From NCBI GenBank assembly GCA_015680865.1, contig JADAKE010000023.1, positions 1 through 64,000 on the forward strand: a stretch of 64,000 bases of DNA, written 5' to 3'. Of this stretch, positions 1 to 11,582 are shown one piece after another; the stretch's first letter is position 1, and each line of letters begins with the position of its first letter. The notes under the pieces were generated by a model, which did no database searches, was not told the origin of the DNA, and saw only the letters and a list, made by a program, of their open reading frames with translations. The position numbers and the translations under genes were made by a program. The stretch comes from Enterococcus lacertideformus. Lineage in GTDB: Bacteria > Bacillota > Bacilli > Lactobacillales > Enterococcaceae.

Positions 1-65
1 TTTGTCAACTCTTTTTTAAAAGTTTTTTAACTTCATTTTGTCAGAAGTTATCCAGCAACTCATTT

Positions 66-95
66 ATAATAACTTAAATGATTGTTATTTGTCAA
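66..95 (-). promoter_or_regulatory. Strong promoter reading left (second copy)
   Basis: Minus strand TTGACA (95-90) and TATTAT (71-66), spacer 18, again preceded by AAAAAAGTTC as in the copy at 163-191. A third TTGACA lies at 8-3, and its -10 element would fall outside the window. The repeated upstream sequence and spacing suggest tandem P1/P2/P3 promoters of a stable-RNA operon. Confidence 0.6.
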
Positions 96-162
96 GAACT
101 TTTTTGAAGTTTTCCTTTATAATATCAAGCTTCATGAATGTTCTCTTTCAAACGACTTAGTT

Positions 163-191
163 ATCTTATCATGCTCTTTCTCGCACGTCAA
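163..191 (-). promoter_or_regulatory. Strong promoter reading left (upstream copy)
   Basis: On the minus strand TTGACG (191-186) and TAAGAT (168-163) are separated by exactly 17 bases, preceded by AAAAAGTTC. It is the first of a tandem series with no gene between it and the window edge. This arrangement is typical of rRNA operons in low-GC Firmicutes; the target is inferred. Confidence 0.6.
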
Positions 192-642
192 GAACTTTTT
201 AAGTTATTTTTCATTTGTTTCAAAGCTATATTCACAACTTTTGAACAAATAATAATATACCAACTAAAGCTTTATCGGTCAACGATTTTTTTGTATTTTT
301 TCAAGTTTTTTTCAATCGACGATTAATAATTACGATTACAAAAAAATCATTCGCATTTTAAGGGTTTTCTCCCTTTATTTATATTAATAGGATTACTATC
401 ATTCGCCATATAAAAGTAATTAAAATGAAAGTAACAAGAATTCATAGATGAATTGAGCTGACCGTTGTTTGAGAAGACTTCTCAAACAAGTTGACTACTT
501 TTTGTCTTTTCACTCTATCTGTATAAAAATTAAGAACGGAGCTTAAACTAATCGTTATTTCTATTTCTTAGGCATTATTCTTCAAAAATATATTAATCTA
601 ACAGTTAACTCAACACTGTCTATCATAAGACCTCCTGTAGAT

Positions 643-716
643 AAAAAAGAGCTTGGGACAAACATTGCATCTACGAAGGTCACGATCTTCATGGATGTTT
701 GTCTCAACCTCTTTTT
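643..716 (-). terminator. lysS terminator, long imperfect hairpin
   Basis: The arms AAAAAGAGCTTGGGACAAAC and GTTTGTCTCAACCTCTTTTT pair with a few mismatches around a loop of about 30 bases. Read on the minus strand it follows the lysS stop and ends in a run of T. The GAGGTTG-GACA arm type recurs at 46741-46778. Confidence 0.65.
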
Positions 717-747
717 CTAACTTGAATTGACAATCGTTAATCTATTT

Positions 748-2265
<1,518 letters not shown>

Positions 2266-2297
2266 TTATTCTCTTTCCTATAATGCCAATGAAACAC

Positions 2298-2329
2298 AAA
2301 AAAAGCAAGCCGAACTTAAAGTTCGACTT
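2298..2329 (-). terminator. Intrinsic terminator after dusB
   Basis: An 11-bp stem (AAGTCGAACTT/AAGTTCGGCTT, one G-U pair) is followed on the minus strand by GCTTTTTTT. It separates dusB from lysS. Confidence 0.7.
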
Positions 2330-2362
2330 GAAAATTCACAAAAAACTTAGAAAATCACTAGA

Positions 2363-3358
2363 TTATTTCACAGATACTTTTTCTGTTTTCTCTAAAAAGT
2401 GATCAAGCAGTTCATTGATTTCTACTTGTTTTTCTGCTTGATTGATTGCAACTTTTACTTTTGCTGCTCGAGAGATTCCTTTTAAATAATAGGAAGCATG
2501 TGTCCGAAATTCTCGGCACGCAACAACCTCACCTTTTAAATCGACTAAACGTTTTAAATGTAATTTAGCGGTCTCGATTTTTTCTCTTGGTGTTGGTTCA
2601 GGGATTAACTCGCCGGTTTCTAAGTAATGTTGGGTTCGATGGATCATCCAAGGATTGCCTAACGCTGCACGCCCGATCATTACACCATCAGCTCCTACGT
2701 ATTCTAACATTCTTTTAGCATCTTCCGGTGTTTTGACATCTCCATTTCCCATAAATGGAATTTTGAGCTGACTTTTGACTTCTTTCAATACTTCCCAGTT
2801 TGCTTCACCTTCATACATTTGTACTCTCGTACGTCCGTGCATGGCGATTGCACTGGCACCAGCTGCTTCAGCCGCTAAAGCATTTTGTACAGCCAAAACA
2901 TGCTCTTCATCCCAACCAATTCTCATTTTCACAGTCACTGGGATATCCATCGCTGAAGAGACAGCTTGAACCATTTCATAAACTTTATCTGGATCCAATA
3001 GCCACTTTGCACCAGCTTCCGCTTTGATGATTTTATTAACTGGACACCCCATATTTATATCAACGATATCTGTTGCAGTGTTTTCTTGAACGAACTGAGC
3101 AGCTTCCACAAGCATATCTTTATTCCCACCAAAAATTTGCAAGCTTAGCGGATGTTCTGTTTCTTCGATATGCAACATCTCTAATGTTTTCTTATTTCTA
3201 AAATGGATTCCTTGGTCACTGATCATCTCACAAACGACTAATCCAGCACCGAACTCTTTGACAGTCACAAGAAAGGCTGAATTAGTAATTCCAGCCATCG
3301 GCGCGACAACTACTCGATTGGGAATTTCAACATGTCCGATTTTCCATGTATGTTCCAC
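2363..3358 (-). CDS. dusB: tRNA-dihydrouridine synthase, DusB-type
   Basis: FMN-dependent reduction of uridine to dihydrouridine in tRNA. The 331 residues form a TIM barrel with PMAGITN at about 20-26, INMGCPVNKI with the catalytic Cys105, KMRIGWD and the MIGRAALGNPW phosphate-binding segment. The start is GTG at 3358, immediately after the hslO TAA (3361-3359) and about 6 bases after a GGAGGAAATT ribosome site, indicating coupling to hslO. The same hslO-dusB-lysS order is usual in lactobacilli and enterococci. It looks intact. Confidence 0.95.
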   Translation of the reverse strand: MEHTWKIGHVEIPNRVVVAPMAGITNSAFLVTVKEFGAGLVVCEMISDQGIHFRNKKTLEMLHIEETEHPLSLQIFGGNKDMLVEAAQFVQENTATDIVDINMGCPVNKIIKAEAGAKWLLDPDKVYEMVQAVSSAMDIPVTVKMRIGWDEEHVLAVQNALAAEAAGASAIAMHGRTRVQMYEGEANWEVLKEVKSQLKIPFMGNGDVKTPEDAKRMLEYVGADGVMIGRAALGNPWMIHRTQHYLETGELIPEPTPREKIETAKLHLKRLVDLKGEVVACREFRTHASYYLKGISRAAKVKVAINQAEKQVEINELLDHFLEKTEKVSVK

Positions 3359-4243
3359 TTAATTTCCTCCCAGCGCTTCTTCTTTTAGCTCGGATAATTC
3401 TGCTTCACTGTATTCATACTTGTTGTTGCAGAATGAACAAACGGCTTCTGCTCCGTGATCTTCATCAATCATCGCTTGGATTTCTTCTACCCCTAAAGCA
3501 ATGATTGCCTCCCCAAATTTTTCTTTTGAGCAATCACATTTGAATTGTACCGACATTTTCTCTAAAATATTTAACTCACTAGTCCCTAGTAAACCTTCAA
3601 GGATTTTTTCAGGTGTTAACCCTTCGTCTAATAAAGTAGAAATACGTGGTGTCGTTTTTAATTGTTCTTCGATTTTATTGATTGTTTCTTCATCTGCACC
3701 AGGCATGATCTGGATCATAAATCCGCCAGCTGTTTTGATACTGTCATCCGTGTTAACTAAAACGCTCAATCCAACTGCTGAAGGAATCTGTTCTGAGATT
3801 GCAAGATAGTAGGTAAAGTCTTACGCAATTTCTCCAGAAACAATAGGTGTTTGTCCAGAAAATGGTTCTTTCAAGCCAAGGTCTTTAGTGACACTGAACA
3901 TCCCTTGTGTCCCTACAGCACCACTCACATCAATTTTTCCTGCTTCATTCAAAGGTAGGCTCAAATGAGGGTTTTGAATATATCCTTTGACTTCTCCTTT
4001 GCCATTCGCATCTACCACAATACTATTCGGACCATCCCCTTGAATCCGCACAGTTAACTTGTCTTCGCCTTTTAGCGTTGAACCTAGTAAAAGACCGCCA
4101 ACAAGCGTACGTCCTAATGCAGCCAATGACGTATGCCAAGTGTCGTGTCGCTTTTGGGCTTCTGCTACAGTATTCGTTGCTTGAACTGCATAAGCACGTA
4201 CATAGCCATCATAAGCCAGTGCCTTAATCAAATAATCTTCCAT
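3359..4243 (-). pseudogene. hslO: Hsp33 redox chaperone, nonsense-interrupted
   Basis: Hsp33 is a redox-activated holdase that protects proteins during oxidative stress. The N-terminal 140 codons ([20 protein letters not shown] onward) end at an in-frame TAA (3823-3821) after SGEIA. The same frame then continues DFTYYLAISEQIPSAVGLSV to a normal C-terminus with the zinc ligands CDC and CSFC. Family members usually have Glu at the stop position, so one substitution (GAA to TAA) explains it. Undisturbed length would be 294 residues. The truncated product lacks the zinc switch domain; an internal restart would lack the N-terminus. Confidence 0.9.
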
Positions 4244-4370
4244 TTATGTACCTCTTTTCCCGTTTTTAAACTCATAGTGAATCATACTAGTTACGCTGAT
4301 AATTTTCAACTTATGAATGTTATCTTTTCTTTTATTTGCCTATTCTATAATAAAAAATAAAAAAACTACT

Positions 4371-4400
4371 AAAAAAGAGCCACGACTTTTGTCGTAGCTC
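4371..4400 (-). terminator. Intrinsic terminator after ftsH
   Basis: Stem GAGCTACGAC/GTCGTGGCTC with an AAAA loop, followed by TTTTTT on the minus strand. It lies just beyond the ftsH stop. Confidence 0.85.
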
Positions 4401-4414
4401 TCATTTTTTAGCGA

Positions 4415-6505
4415 TTACTTCGGTTGATCATCCGAATCATCTGTTGAAGAAGTTTGATGTTCTTCTTCATTTAATTCTTTCTTATCTTGTTCAAAATCTT
4501 TCTTTTCTTCCGCTTGTTTTTCCGCGTCTTTTTCTTCTAAAGCACGTTTTGCTTCTTCAAAAGTTTGAGCTTCTTTTTCGCTTGGATAATTGGCAGATTC
4601 TGAACCTTCTGGCATAACACCTTTTTCAAATAAAGATTTGATTGCTTTGGCATCTAATGTTTCGAATTCTAATAGCTTCTCAGCAATCAATTTATGTTGT
4701 GCACGATGCGCCTCTATGATTTCGTGAGCTTTTTGATGTGCTTCCATCAAAATTTTACGAACTTCCTGATCAATTTCAAAAGCTACCTGTTCAGAATAAG
4801 CTTTTGTTTGACCATAGTCACGACCAACGAATACTTGGTGATTTCCTTCATATTGAACTGGACCTAAGCGATCACTCATTCCATATTCCGTCACCATACT
4901 TCGAGCTAACGCTGTAGCTTGTTCAAAGTCATTAGATGCTCCTGTAGATTGCACGTTGAAGATAATTTCTTCTGCCGTCCGACCACCAAGTAATCCCACG
5001 ATTTGTTCAAACATATCTTCTTTTGTCATCAAGAATTGATCTTCTTTTGGCAAAACAATCATATAACCGCCTGCACGTCCACGTGGAATAATCGTCACTT
5101 TATGAACGACACGCGCACGACTTAAGACTAGCCCAACGATGGTATGTCCAGCTTCATGATATGCCACCATTTCGCGTTCTTTTTTGCTGATCACGCGATC
5201 TTTTTTAGCAGGACCAGCGATAACACGATCTTCTGCTTCATCAATATCAGAAGCATCGATTTTCTTTTTATTACGACGGGCAGCCACGAGTGCAGCTTCA
5301 TTCAAGACATTTTCTAAATCGGCACCGGCAAATCCTGGCGTTTGTTGTGCAAAGACTTTCAAATCAACATCGTCAGCCATTGGTTTATTTCTAGCATGAA
5401 CTCGTAGAATTGCTTCACGATCTTTAACGTCTGGACGGCCTACCAAAATTTGTCGGTCAAAACGACCAGGACGTAAAAGAGCAGGGTCTAGGACGTCTGA
5501 ACGGTTAGTAGCAGCAATAACGATTACGCCTTCATTCCCATCAAATCCATCCATTTCTACTAGCAATTGGTTCAATGTTTGCTCACGTTCATCATGTCCA
5601 CCGCCCATACCTGCGCCACGTTGACGTCCAACAGCATCGATCTCATCGATGAAAATGATAGCTGGTGCATTTTTCTTCGCTGTTTCAAACAAGTCACGTA
5701 CACGACTTGCCCCAACACCGACAAACATCTCTACAAAGTCTGAACCTGAAATGGAGTAAAACGGTACACCGGCTTCTCCAGCTACAGCTTTTGCAAGTAA
5801 TGTTTTACCCGTTCCTGGAGGTCCTTCTAAAAGAACACCGGCTGGGATACGTGCGCCTAATTCGATGAAACGTCGTGGATCTCTTAAGAATTCAACTACT
5901 TCAACAAGTTCTTGTTTTTCTTCTTCAGCACCGGCTACATCAGAGAAACGAACACGGTTGGCTTTTTTGTCGGCTTCTTTGGCTTTTGATTTCCCAAAAT
6001 TCATGACACGGCCACCGCCACCACCGCCGCCACCTTGTTGCCCCATCATCATGTAGAAGAAGAAAATGATGATAACAATCGGTAAGAAGCTTAATAACAA
6101 GGATATCCACACACCACTACTTGATTCTTCTCTAATCGTTGTAGCGACGTTATGTTCTTTTGCCAAATTCGTTACTTGGCTAAGTGTTGTATCATTTGGC
6201 AGGATAATCGTTGTAAAATGTGTCTTTTTCGCATCTGTGGATCCCAAGATTGCAAGACCACCACTATTTGCAACGGTTTGTTGCTCTTTATACTCACCAG
6301 AGATTTTGTATACACCATTGGCAGGTTGGACTTCAAATTCTTTAATCTTTCCTGCTTGTAATTGCTCTGTAAACTTCGTGTACTCGATATCTGACGATCG
6401 CTGGCCGTTATTACCAAAAATAAAATAGACGACCATTACCATCGCTAAGATTACGAGGACATAATACAAGGCATTTTTCATCATGCCGTTGTTCTTTTTG
6501 TTCAT
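4415..6505 (-). CDS. ftsH: ATP-dependent membrane zinc protease FtsH
   Basis: Membrane AAA+ metalloprotease that degrades misfolded and regulatory membrane proteins. The 696 residues start with a transmembrane helix (about 10-29), an extracytoplasmic loop and a second helix (about 130-152). A glycine run follows ([13 protein letters not shown]). The AAA domain has Walker A GPPGTGKT and Walker B IIFIDEID, and the protease domain carries HEAGH. The C-terminal 50 residues are strongly charged and Glu/Lys/Asp-rich, as in other enterococcal FtsH. It follows hpt by about 90 bases, and a terminator follows the stop. Confidence 0.97.
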   Translation of the reverse strand: MNKKNNGMMKNALYYVLVILAMVMVVYFIFGNNGQRSSDIEYTKFTEQLQAGKIKEFEVQPANGVYKISGEYKEQQTVANSGGLAILGSTDAKKTHFTTIILPNDTTLSQVTNLAKEHNVATTIREESSSGVWISLLLSFLPIVIIIFFFYMMMGQQGGGGGGGGRVMNFGKSKAKEADKKANRVRFSDVAGAEEEKQELVEVVEFLRDPRRFIELGARIPAGVLLEGPPGTGKTLLAKAVAGEAGVPFYSISGSDFVEMFVGVGASRVRDLFETAKKNAPAIIFIDEIDAVGRQRGAGMGGGHDEREQTLNQLLVEMDGFDGNEGVIVIAATNRSDVLDPALLRPGRFDRQILVGRPDVKDREAILRVHARNKPMADDVDLKVFAQQTPGFAGADLENVLNEAALVAARRNKKKIDASDIDEAEDRVIAGPAKKDRVISKKEREMVAYHEAGHTIVGLVLSRARVVHKVTIIPRGRAGGYMIVLPKEDQFLMTKEDMFEQIVGLLGGRTAEEIIFNVQSTGASNDFEQATALARSMVTEYGMSDRLGPVQYEGNHQVFVGRDYGQTKAYSEQVAFEIDQEVRKILMEAHQKAHEIIEAHRAQHKLIAEKLLEFETLDAKAIKSLFEKGVMPEGSESANYPSEKEAQTFEEAKRALEEKDAEKQAEEKKDFEQDKKELNEEEHQTSSTDDSDDQPK

Positions 6506-6594
6506 AGTTGCCCTCCCTATGCGTTATTTTAATTTAGCATTTTTTTATCAATCCTGACCATTCTATTGTAACACAATTGATAGAAGATACAGCA

Positions 6595-7140
6595 TTAATT
6601 TGATTGATAAACGCTTGGTTTTAATACACCGATATATGGTAAATTACGGTAGGCTTCAGCATAATCCAAACCATAACCAACAACGAATTCATTTGGAACA
6701 TTAAAACCAACGTAATTTGCTTCGATATCTACTACTCTACCTTCAGGCTTATCAAGTAATATAACGATTTTTACTGAATTTGCTTTACGGTATTTAAAAA
6801 GATCAACCAAATAAGCAAGTGTTCTACCGCTATCAATAATATCTTCGACGATTAGCAAATCGCGACCTTCAACATTGGTGTCCAAGTCTTTGACAATTTT
6901 CACTTCTCCTGATGAAACAGTTGCATTTCCATAACTTGAAACATCCATGAAGTCGATTTCTAGTTGTGCATCAATTGAGCGGATGATATCTGCCATGAAA
7001 GGGACAGCACCTTTTAGGACCCCAACAACAAGTGGATTATTATTCTTATAAGTTTCTGTCAATTCTTTGCCCAGTTCTTCACAACGAGCTTGTATTTCTT
7101 CTTTTGTAATCAAAACTTTTTCAATATCCTTTTCTAACAT
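6595..7140 (-). CDS. hpt: Hypoxanthine-guanine phosphoribosyltransferase
   Basis: Purine salvage: joins hypoxanthine or guanine to PRPP, giving IMP or GMP. The 181 residues contain the PRPP-binding signature [13 protein letters not shown] near 95-107. The start ATG shares one base with the tilS stop (TGATG), so the two are translationally coupled. The tilS-hpt-ftsH order is conserved across Firmicutes. Intact. Confidence 0.96.
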   Translation of the reverse strand: MLEKDIEKVLITKEEIQARCEELGKELTETYKNNNPLVVGVLKGAVPFMADIIRSIDAQLEIDFMDVSSYGNATVSSGEVKIVKDLDTNVEGRDLLIVEDIIDSGRTLAYLVDLFKYRKANSVKIVILLDKPEGRVVDIEANYVGFNVPNEFVVGYGLDYAEAYRNLPYIGVLKPSVYQSN

Positions 7141-8579
7141 CAGGTTCTCCTTCCAATTGCTTCTTTGTGATATTTATAAAGAAGTATGTAGTGTATTTTA
7201 TCAGTTTCTCCACTAATACTCAAATGAGAATAGACAAATGGAAGCAAACTATAAACATTTTTATTTTGATCCTTTACGACCCATGATTCTTTTCTTTGCG
7301 AATCAGCTATTTTATTATCAATAAAGTATCTAGCTATCTTTTTATTTAATTTTTCACTTAATCGAATACGGTCACCCGCTTGTCTTTTGCCTACAACTAA
7401 TTCTTGTTGTGGTTCTAACCAAAGGTCGTGGGAAAATTCGGACCAGTCATCTAGAAACTTCGCTTTTTCACTTTCTTCCGGCGTAAATAGACCGACCCAC
7501 TCATCTTCACTCAAAAAAATTCGTTTGTTCGGTTTCAAAGCATATGAGGCTTCTGCAGTTTCCAGTGTTCCTTTCGCCTCCTCTTTCACTAAATACATGG
7601 TGTCATATATACGTTGCAACAGCCAACCTTGTCCGAGCGTAATTTGCCATTGACCTTTCGACTGTTGTATCTGTTCCAAAATCAGCTGAATTTGTTGTTC
7701 TTTGATGACTAATTTTGTTTTTACAAACGTATGGTCAAACAACGCATGCCAGAAATAATAGCGTTCTTCTTGTGGCATTTTTTCTATTAACTCCCAAGAG
7801 AAAGAAAATGAATTAGTTTGTTCACGAATATTTTCTATAAGTATTTTATCCATGTAACGCCTGATTAATTGATCTGCCCATTGAATTTGTTGGGAAAAAC
7901 GTTGAAAATGAGACAATGCTTGCGGGTTTTCTTGTTTTAATTGCGGGAGCACTAAATGTCTGAGACGATTTCTTTGAATATCTAGCATTTGGTTTGTTTG
8001 GTCCTCAAAGTAAATCAGATTTTGCTCTAAAGCATATTGATATAACTGATCTTTACTGAATACTAGGAGCGGTCGAATCAGTTTCCCCTTAGAAAAGGGT
8101 TGTGTTTCTTTAATGCCCGCATACGTACCAAGCTGCCCCCCCCGCAACAATTTCATCAAAATCGTTTCCATTTGGTCATCTCCATGATGAGCCGTCATCA
8201 AACAATCGTAATTGCCATTTCTTAAATGTTCGTCAAACATCTGGTAACGAAAGTTTCGCGCAGCTGTCTCTATTGCTTTTTTTGCAGGAGTTTTCCATGT
8301 TTTTATCTGTAAAGGAATATCATTATCCTGACAATATTCCTTTAGATAAGCCACTTCATGAATAGATTCTTTTCTTAACTGGTGATTGATATGTATGATT
8401 GCCAAAAAAAAACCCCATTTTTTCTGTGCTTCTCGCATCAAATCAAGGAGAACCATTGAATCTACTCCACCAGAAACAGCGAGCAGTACACGTATATCTT
8501 TGCGTAGATAACCATGTGTTTCGCCGTTTATAAAAAATTGTTGCCTAATCTTCATCGCTAGTTTCGCCTCTTTTTTCAT
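7140..8579 (-). CDS. tilS: tRNA(Ile)-lysidine synthetase
   Basis: Converts the wobble C34 of the CAU-anticodon tRNA-Ile to lysidine, which lets it read AUA. The frame is open from 8666, but I place the start at ATG 8579 because AAGGAAGTG lies about 7 bases upstream and the extra 29 residues do not resemble the family. The resulting 479 residues have the N-type ATPase P-loop [16 protein letters not shown] near residue 35, [20 protein letters not shown] further on, and a TilS C-terminal domain ([20 protein letters not shown]). Essential in most bacteria; intact here. Confidence 0.94.
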   Translation of the reverse strand: MKKEAKLAMKIRQQFFINGETHGYLRKDIRVLLAVSGGVDSMVLLDLMREAQKKWGFFLAIIHINHQLRKESIHEVAYLKEYCQDNDIPLQIKTWKTPAKKAIETAARNFRYQMFDEHLRNGNYDCLMTAHHGDDQMETILMKLLRGGQLGTYAGIKETQPFSKGKLIRPLLVFSKDQLYQYALEQNLIYFEDQTNQMLDIQRNRLRHLVLPQLKQENPQALSHFQRFSQQIQWADQLIRRYMDKILIENIREQTNSFSFSWELIEKMPQEERYYFWHALFDHTFVKTKLVIKEQQIQLILEQIQQSKGQWQITLGQGWLLQRIYDTMYLVKEEAKGTLETAEASYALKPNKRIFLSEDEWVGLFTPEESEKAKFLDDWSEFSHDLWLEPQQELVVGKRQAGDRIRLSEKLNKKIARYFIDNKIADSQRKESWVVKDQNKNVYSLLPFVYSHLSISGETDKIHYILLYKYHKEAIGRRT

Positions 8580-8687
8580 CCAATCACTTCCTTCTCGCTT
8601 AAAATTCGTTAAAAGGGGTTCATCAAAGAGGACTAAGAAAAAAGAGCGGACAAAAGTCTGCGACAATTGCCTACTCTAGTTTTGTGA

Positions 8688-9161
8688 TTAGCTACGACGC
8701 CCGCCTCGTCCGCCTCGTTTACCTTCTGTATTACGTTTCAAGGACGTCAATCGATCATCACTATCTTTTAAAAATGAACTCATTAACGAATCGAAGTCTT
8801 CTTTATGGTTATTAGAAGATTGACTGCGAGAAAAAGTTTTTTTCTGTGGCGCACGACCTCGAGTATCTCGTTGTTGGTATTTTTTTGGACGTTTGTCATC
8901 ATCTGACTCTGTTGATTCTACTGGTTTTTCTTGTGTTTGACGAATGGATAACCCAATTTTACCATCGTCATTGATTGAAATAACTTTAACAGTTGCTTCG
9001 TCGCCTACACTTAAAACATCATGAATATCTTTAATATAACCATTTGATACTTCACTGATATGAACTAGTCCGGTTTTTCCAGCTCCTAAATAAATAAACG
9101 CCCCAAAGTTTGTGATTCCTGATACTTTTCCTTGCAGTTTTGCTCCTACCTCGATTGACAT
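8688..9161 (-). CDS. S1-domain RNA-binding protein (YabR/GSP13 type)
   Basis: 157 residues with one S1 RNA-binding fold at about 1-75 (GAKLQGKVSGITNFGAFIYL, then GLVHISEVS). A basic, low-complexity tail follows, ending in GKRGGRGGRRS. The family binds RNA or ribosomes; the exact role in enterococci is not established. It lies between divIC and tilS, the position of yabR in Bacillus subtilis. Confidence 0.88.
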   Translation of the reverse strand: MSIEVGAKLQGKVSGITNFGAFIYLGAGKTGLVHISEVSNGYIKDIHDVLSVGDEATVKVISINDDGKIGLSIRQTQEKPVESTESDDDKRPKKYQQRDTRGRAPQKKTFSRSQSSNNHKEDFDSLMSSFLKDSDDRLTSLKRNTEGKRGGRGGRRS

Positions 9162-9200
9162 AAAAAAATGTTCCTCCTAATTATTAACTTATAATACTGC

Positions 9201-9653
9201 TTATTGTGCAGTTGTTGAACTAGTTGTCTGGTCTGCTTCGTCCACATTTGATTCTAACACTGGATAGACCTGCTCGCCTTTTTTTGAATAAAAGTATTTA
9301 CTTCTCGCAAGTTTAGCCACATAGTCATCATCTTTTAGCAATGAAACTTCTTCTGTAAGCTGATTGACATCAGCGTTGACTTGGCTCAATTCCGTATTCG
9401 CTTCAACTTTCAATTCATTTAATTGATTCATTCTTTGCATATCACGAAAAATCTGAAAACCTAAAATTGCGAAAATGACCAAAGCACCTATAAAAATAAC
9501 TGCTAATCTCCGTCTACGAAAAATCAATTGACGTTGTTGTTGCTGAAATTCGACATATTTTTTCTTTGCGTATTCTGTATCTAACGCAGCAATTTTATTG
9601 CTTTTTTTTGTCACTTCTCTTCGCTCCAATCTTTTTTTGATTATCGTTTTCAT
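9201..9653 (-). CDS. divIC: Septum formation initiator DivIC
   Basis: Bitopic division protein that works with DivIB and FtsL at the septum. The 150 residues comprise a basic cytoplasmic N-terminus, one transmembrane helix at about 50-70 (AVIFIGALVIFAILGFQIF), and a heptad-rich extracellular coiled coil (about 75-110). A segment typical of the DivIC/FtsB family follows (DDDYVAKLARSKYFYSKKGE). The last 20 residues are acidic and Ser/Thr-rich. Located between rqcP and the S1 protein as in related genomes. Confidence 0.92.
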   Translation of the reverse strand: MKTIIKKRLERREVTKKSNKIAALDTEYAKKKYVEFQQQQRQLIFRRRRLAVIFIGALVIFAILGFQIFRDMQRMNQLNELKVEANTELSQVNADVNQLTEEVSLLKDDDYVAKLARSKYFYSKKGEQVYPVLESNVDEADQTTSSTTAQ

Positions 9654-9677
9654 TATACCAAGTTCATTGTGGCTTGT

Positions 9678-9953
9678 CTAATCTATTTCGTCAGTGTTTT
9701 GTTTGCGTATTTCAGAAATGATTTCATACATTTTTTGTGCATCTTCTTTTTTAGTTGATTCATGTAATTCGTTTATCTTTATTTCCATCGTTTTGTTACC
9801 AAACTGGATTTTCAGCTGATCGCCTACTTTTACATCTGTAGAAGATTTAGCTAATTTTCCATTTAATTGAATCCTTCCCTTATCTGCCACTTCTTTCGCT
9901 ACCGAGCGACGTTTGATAATTCGAGAAATTTTAAGAAATTTATCTACTCGCAT
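9678..9953 (-). CDS. rqcP: S4-domain ribosome quality control protein RqcP
   Basis: 91 residues with an S4 RNA-binding domain ([25 protein letters not shown]...). The family (YabO/Hsp15-like) helps RqcH add alanine tails on stalled 50S subunits. The ATG lies 9 bases beyond the reconstructed stop of the upstream flippase gene (9963), so translation is probably coupled when that gene is intact. The name rests on the family and the position before divIC. Confidence 0.88.
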   Translation of the reverse strand: MRVDKFLKISRIIKRRSVAKEVADKGRIQLNGKLAKSSTDVKVGDQLKIQFGNKTMEIKINELHESTKKEDAQKMYEIISEIRKQNTDEID

Positions 9954-9962
9954 ACTTATTCC

Positions 9963-11567
9963 TCACTTTTTATTTTTTATTAGATGTTTGTTAAGTCGTA
10001 ATATCCTTTTTCCAAATGGCAACATCAACCATTCCCTAACTGTAAATAATCGGGTCCAAATAATGGCATTGATAAAAACGAACACCCCTATTCCAACCCC
10101 TCCTAAGCTGACAAAAAATGCAGAAGAACGATGGATAATTGATCCAAAAAGAAAAGTTATCAGTCCCTAATATAAAAGCAATGAAAGGATCATCCAACCT
10201 AAACACTGAATCAATTTTTTTCCAAATTTTCGCTCTTTCCAAAAATAATTGATTTCCTTTGTTTCATGATGGATAAAATACCATAAAGTAACTGCCAATC
10301 CTAATAACGTAGACAAACTAGCACCCACTGTTCCAAGTTGTTCAGTCAGTAAAGGTGTTGCTAGTACTTTTGCTAAAAGTCCCCATCCCGCTCCTTTTAA
10401 AGCTGGACGAAAAGAATTTTTACTTTGCGCAATACTTTGGTACGTTTGAATAACCGCCGTTAAAGCAATTGAAAAAACGAATAAAACCAAGGTGTCATTG
10501 CCAGCATAATCTTTAAAAAGAGCATAGTTGATATAGGGCAAAAGCATGGCTAAGCCAACCGACGCAGCTAATGCTAAGGTTGTTGTCAACCGCAGATAGA
10601 TTTTGGCGGTCTTTAAAAATTGGCTATGAACCGCCGACATCAAGTACCGAGTCAGTGCAGGTAGAAAAGTGGCGCTTAACGCCGTTGCAATCACTAAACC
10701 TAACTGTACTAAAGGTTGTCCACGATCATAGACTCCTTTGGCAATTTTTGCACTTTGCTCTGTTAAACCATAAACTTGTAAGGCATTTTTAACAAAAAAT
10801 GAATCAACTAACTGAAAGAAAATCAATAGTCCACTATAGATCGATACAAGTCCACCCTCAATAAGAAACCGGCGTATCAGCAGTTTCGATGGTTGTTTTA
10901 AAATAGAAAAGTGACGAAAACTTAAAGCTCCTCCATGGATTTTTTGTTCATAATAGCGCAACACACCATAAGCACTTAGTCCACCAATCACTGCACCACT
11001 CATCGCAGCAGTTCCTGTTTGATAAACCGTCCAGCCAAATAATCGAAAGGTAAAAGCACTGAAGACAATGATGGAAACTCTAACAAATTGTTCAACTACT
11101 TGTGAAACAGCCGTAGGCTCCATTAAAAATCTTCCTTGAAAATTCCCACGGTAAAAGGAGAGCCCTGGCATAAGTAGAAAAGTAAATGAAACAATTTGAA
11201 TCAATGGTTGTAGTTGCTTATCCCCCATCATTCGTGCGATCCAGCGACTAAATAAAAAAACAAACAGCCATAATAGGATTCCTGTCCAAAACACTAATGG
11301 ATAAAGGCTTTGTAATGCTACCTTTCGTTTAATAGGATCTTTTCTTTCCGCCACATATTTTGAAATAAATTGTGGTAAACCATACAACGCTAAGGTCATT
11401 GCAATACCATAAATTGGATATACTTGCTGATACACATAAAAACCTTCATCGCCAACTAAGTTTTGGAGCGGGATTCGATATAGCGCACTTAGGACTTTTG
11501 CTATAAAAGAAGCAATCGTCAATATAAATGCCCCATGCATGACTCGATGCATCTCTTTGTGGTCCAA
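9963..11567 (-). pseudogene. MurJ/SpoVB-family flippase, TAG-interrupted
   Basis: Polytopic exporter of the MOP superfamily (YabM/SpoVB type), thought to move lipid-linked oligosaccharides across the membrane. Translation runs 466 codons from ATG 11567 and stops at an in-frame TAG (10169-10167) after GWMILSLLLY. The same frame then continues GLITFLFGSIIHRSSAFFVS for 67 more codons to TGA at 9965-9963, which supplies the missing last transmembrane helices and basic tail. One substitution (for example CAG to TAG) explains this. The reconstructed length of 534 codons is normal. The 466-residue product may keep partial function, since only about two helices are lost. Confidence 0.88.
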
Positions 11568-11582
11568 AGTATTAGCTCCTTC

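Larger units (their letters stand above)
1..747. other. Gene-free AT-rich region left of lysS
   Basis: I see no credible gene here. A 62-codon frame at 138-326 has no convincing ribosome site and a low-complexity product. The region holds at least two, probably three, tandem sigma-A promoters reading leftward (1-200), an inverted repeat at 465-489 with 12-base arms, and the lysS terminator at 643-716. Confidence 0.7.

Noticed and set aside
138..326. 62-codon plus-strand ORF left of lysS
   Set aside because: Product is Phe/Ile-rich and low complexity with no ribosome site, and it overlaps the leftward promoters.
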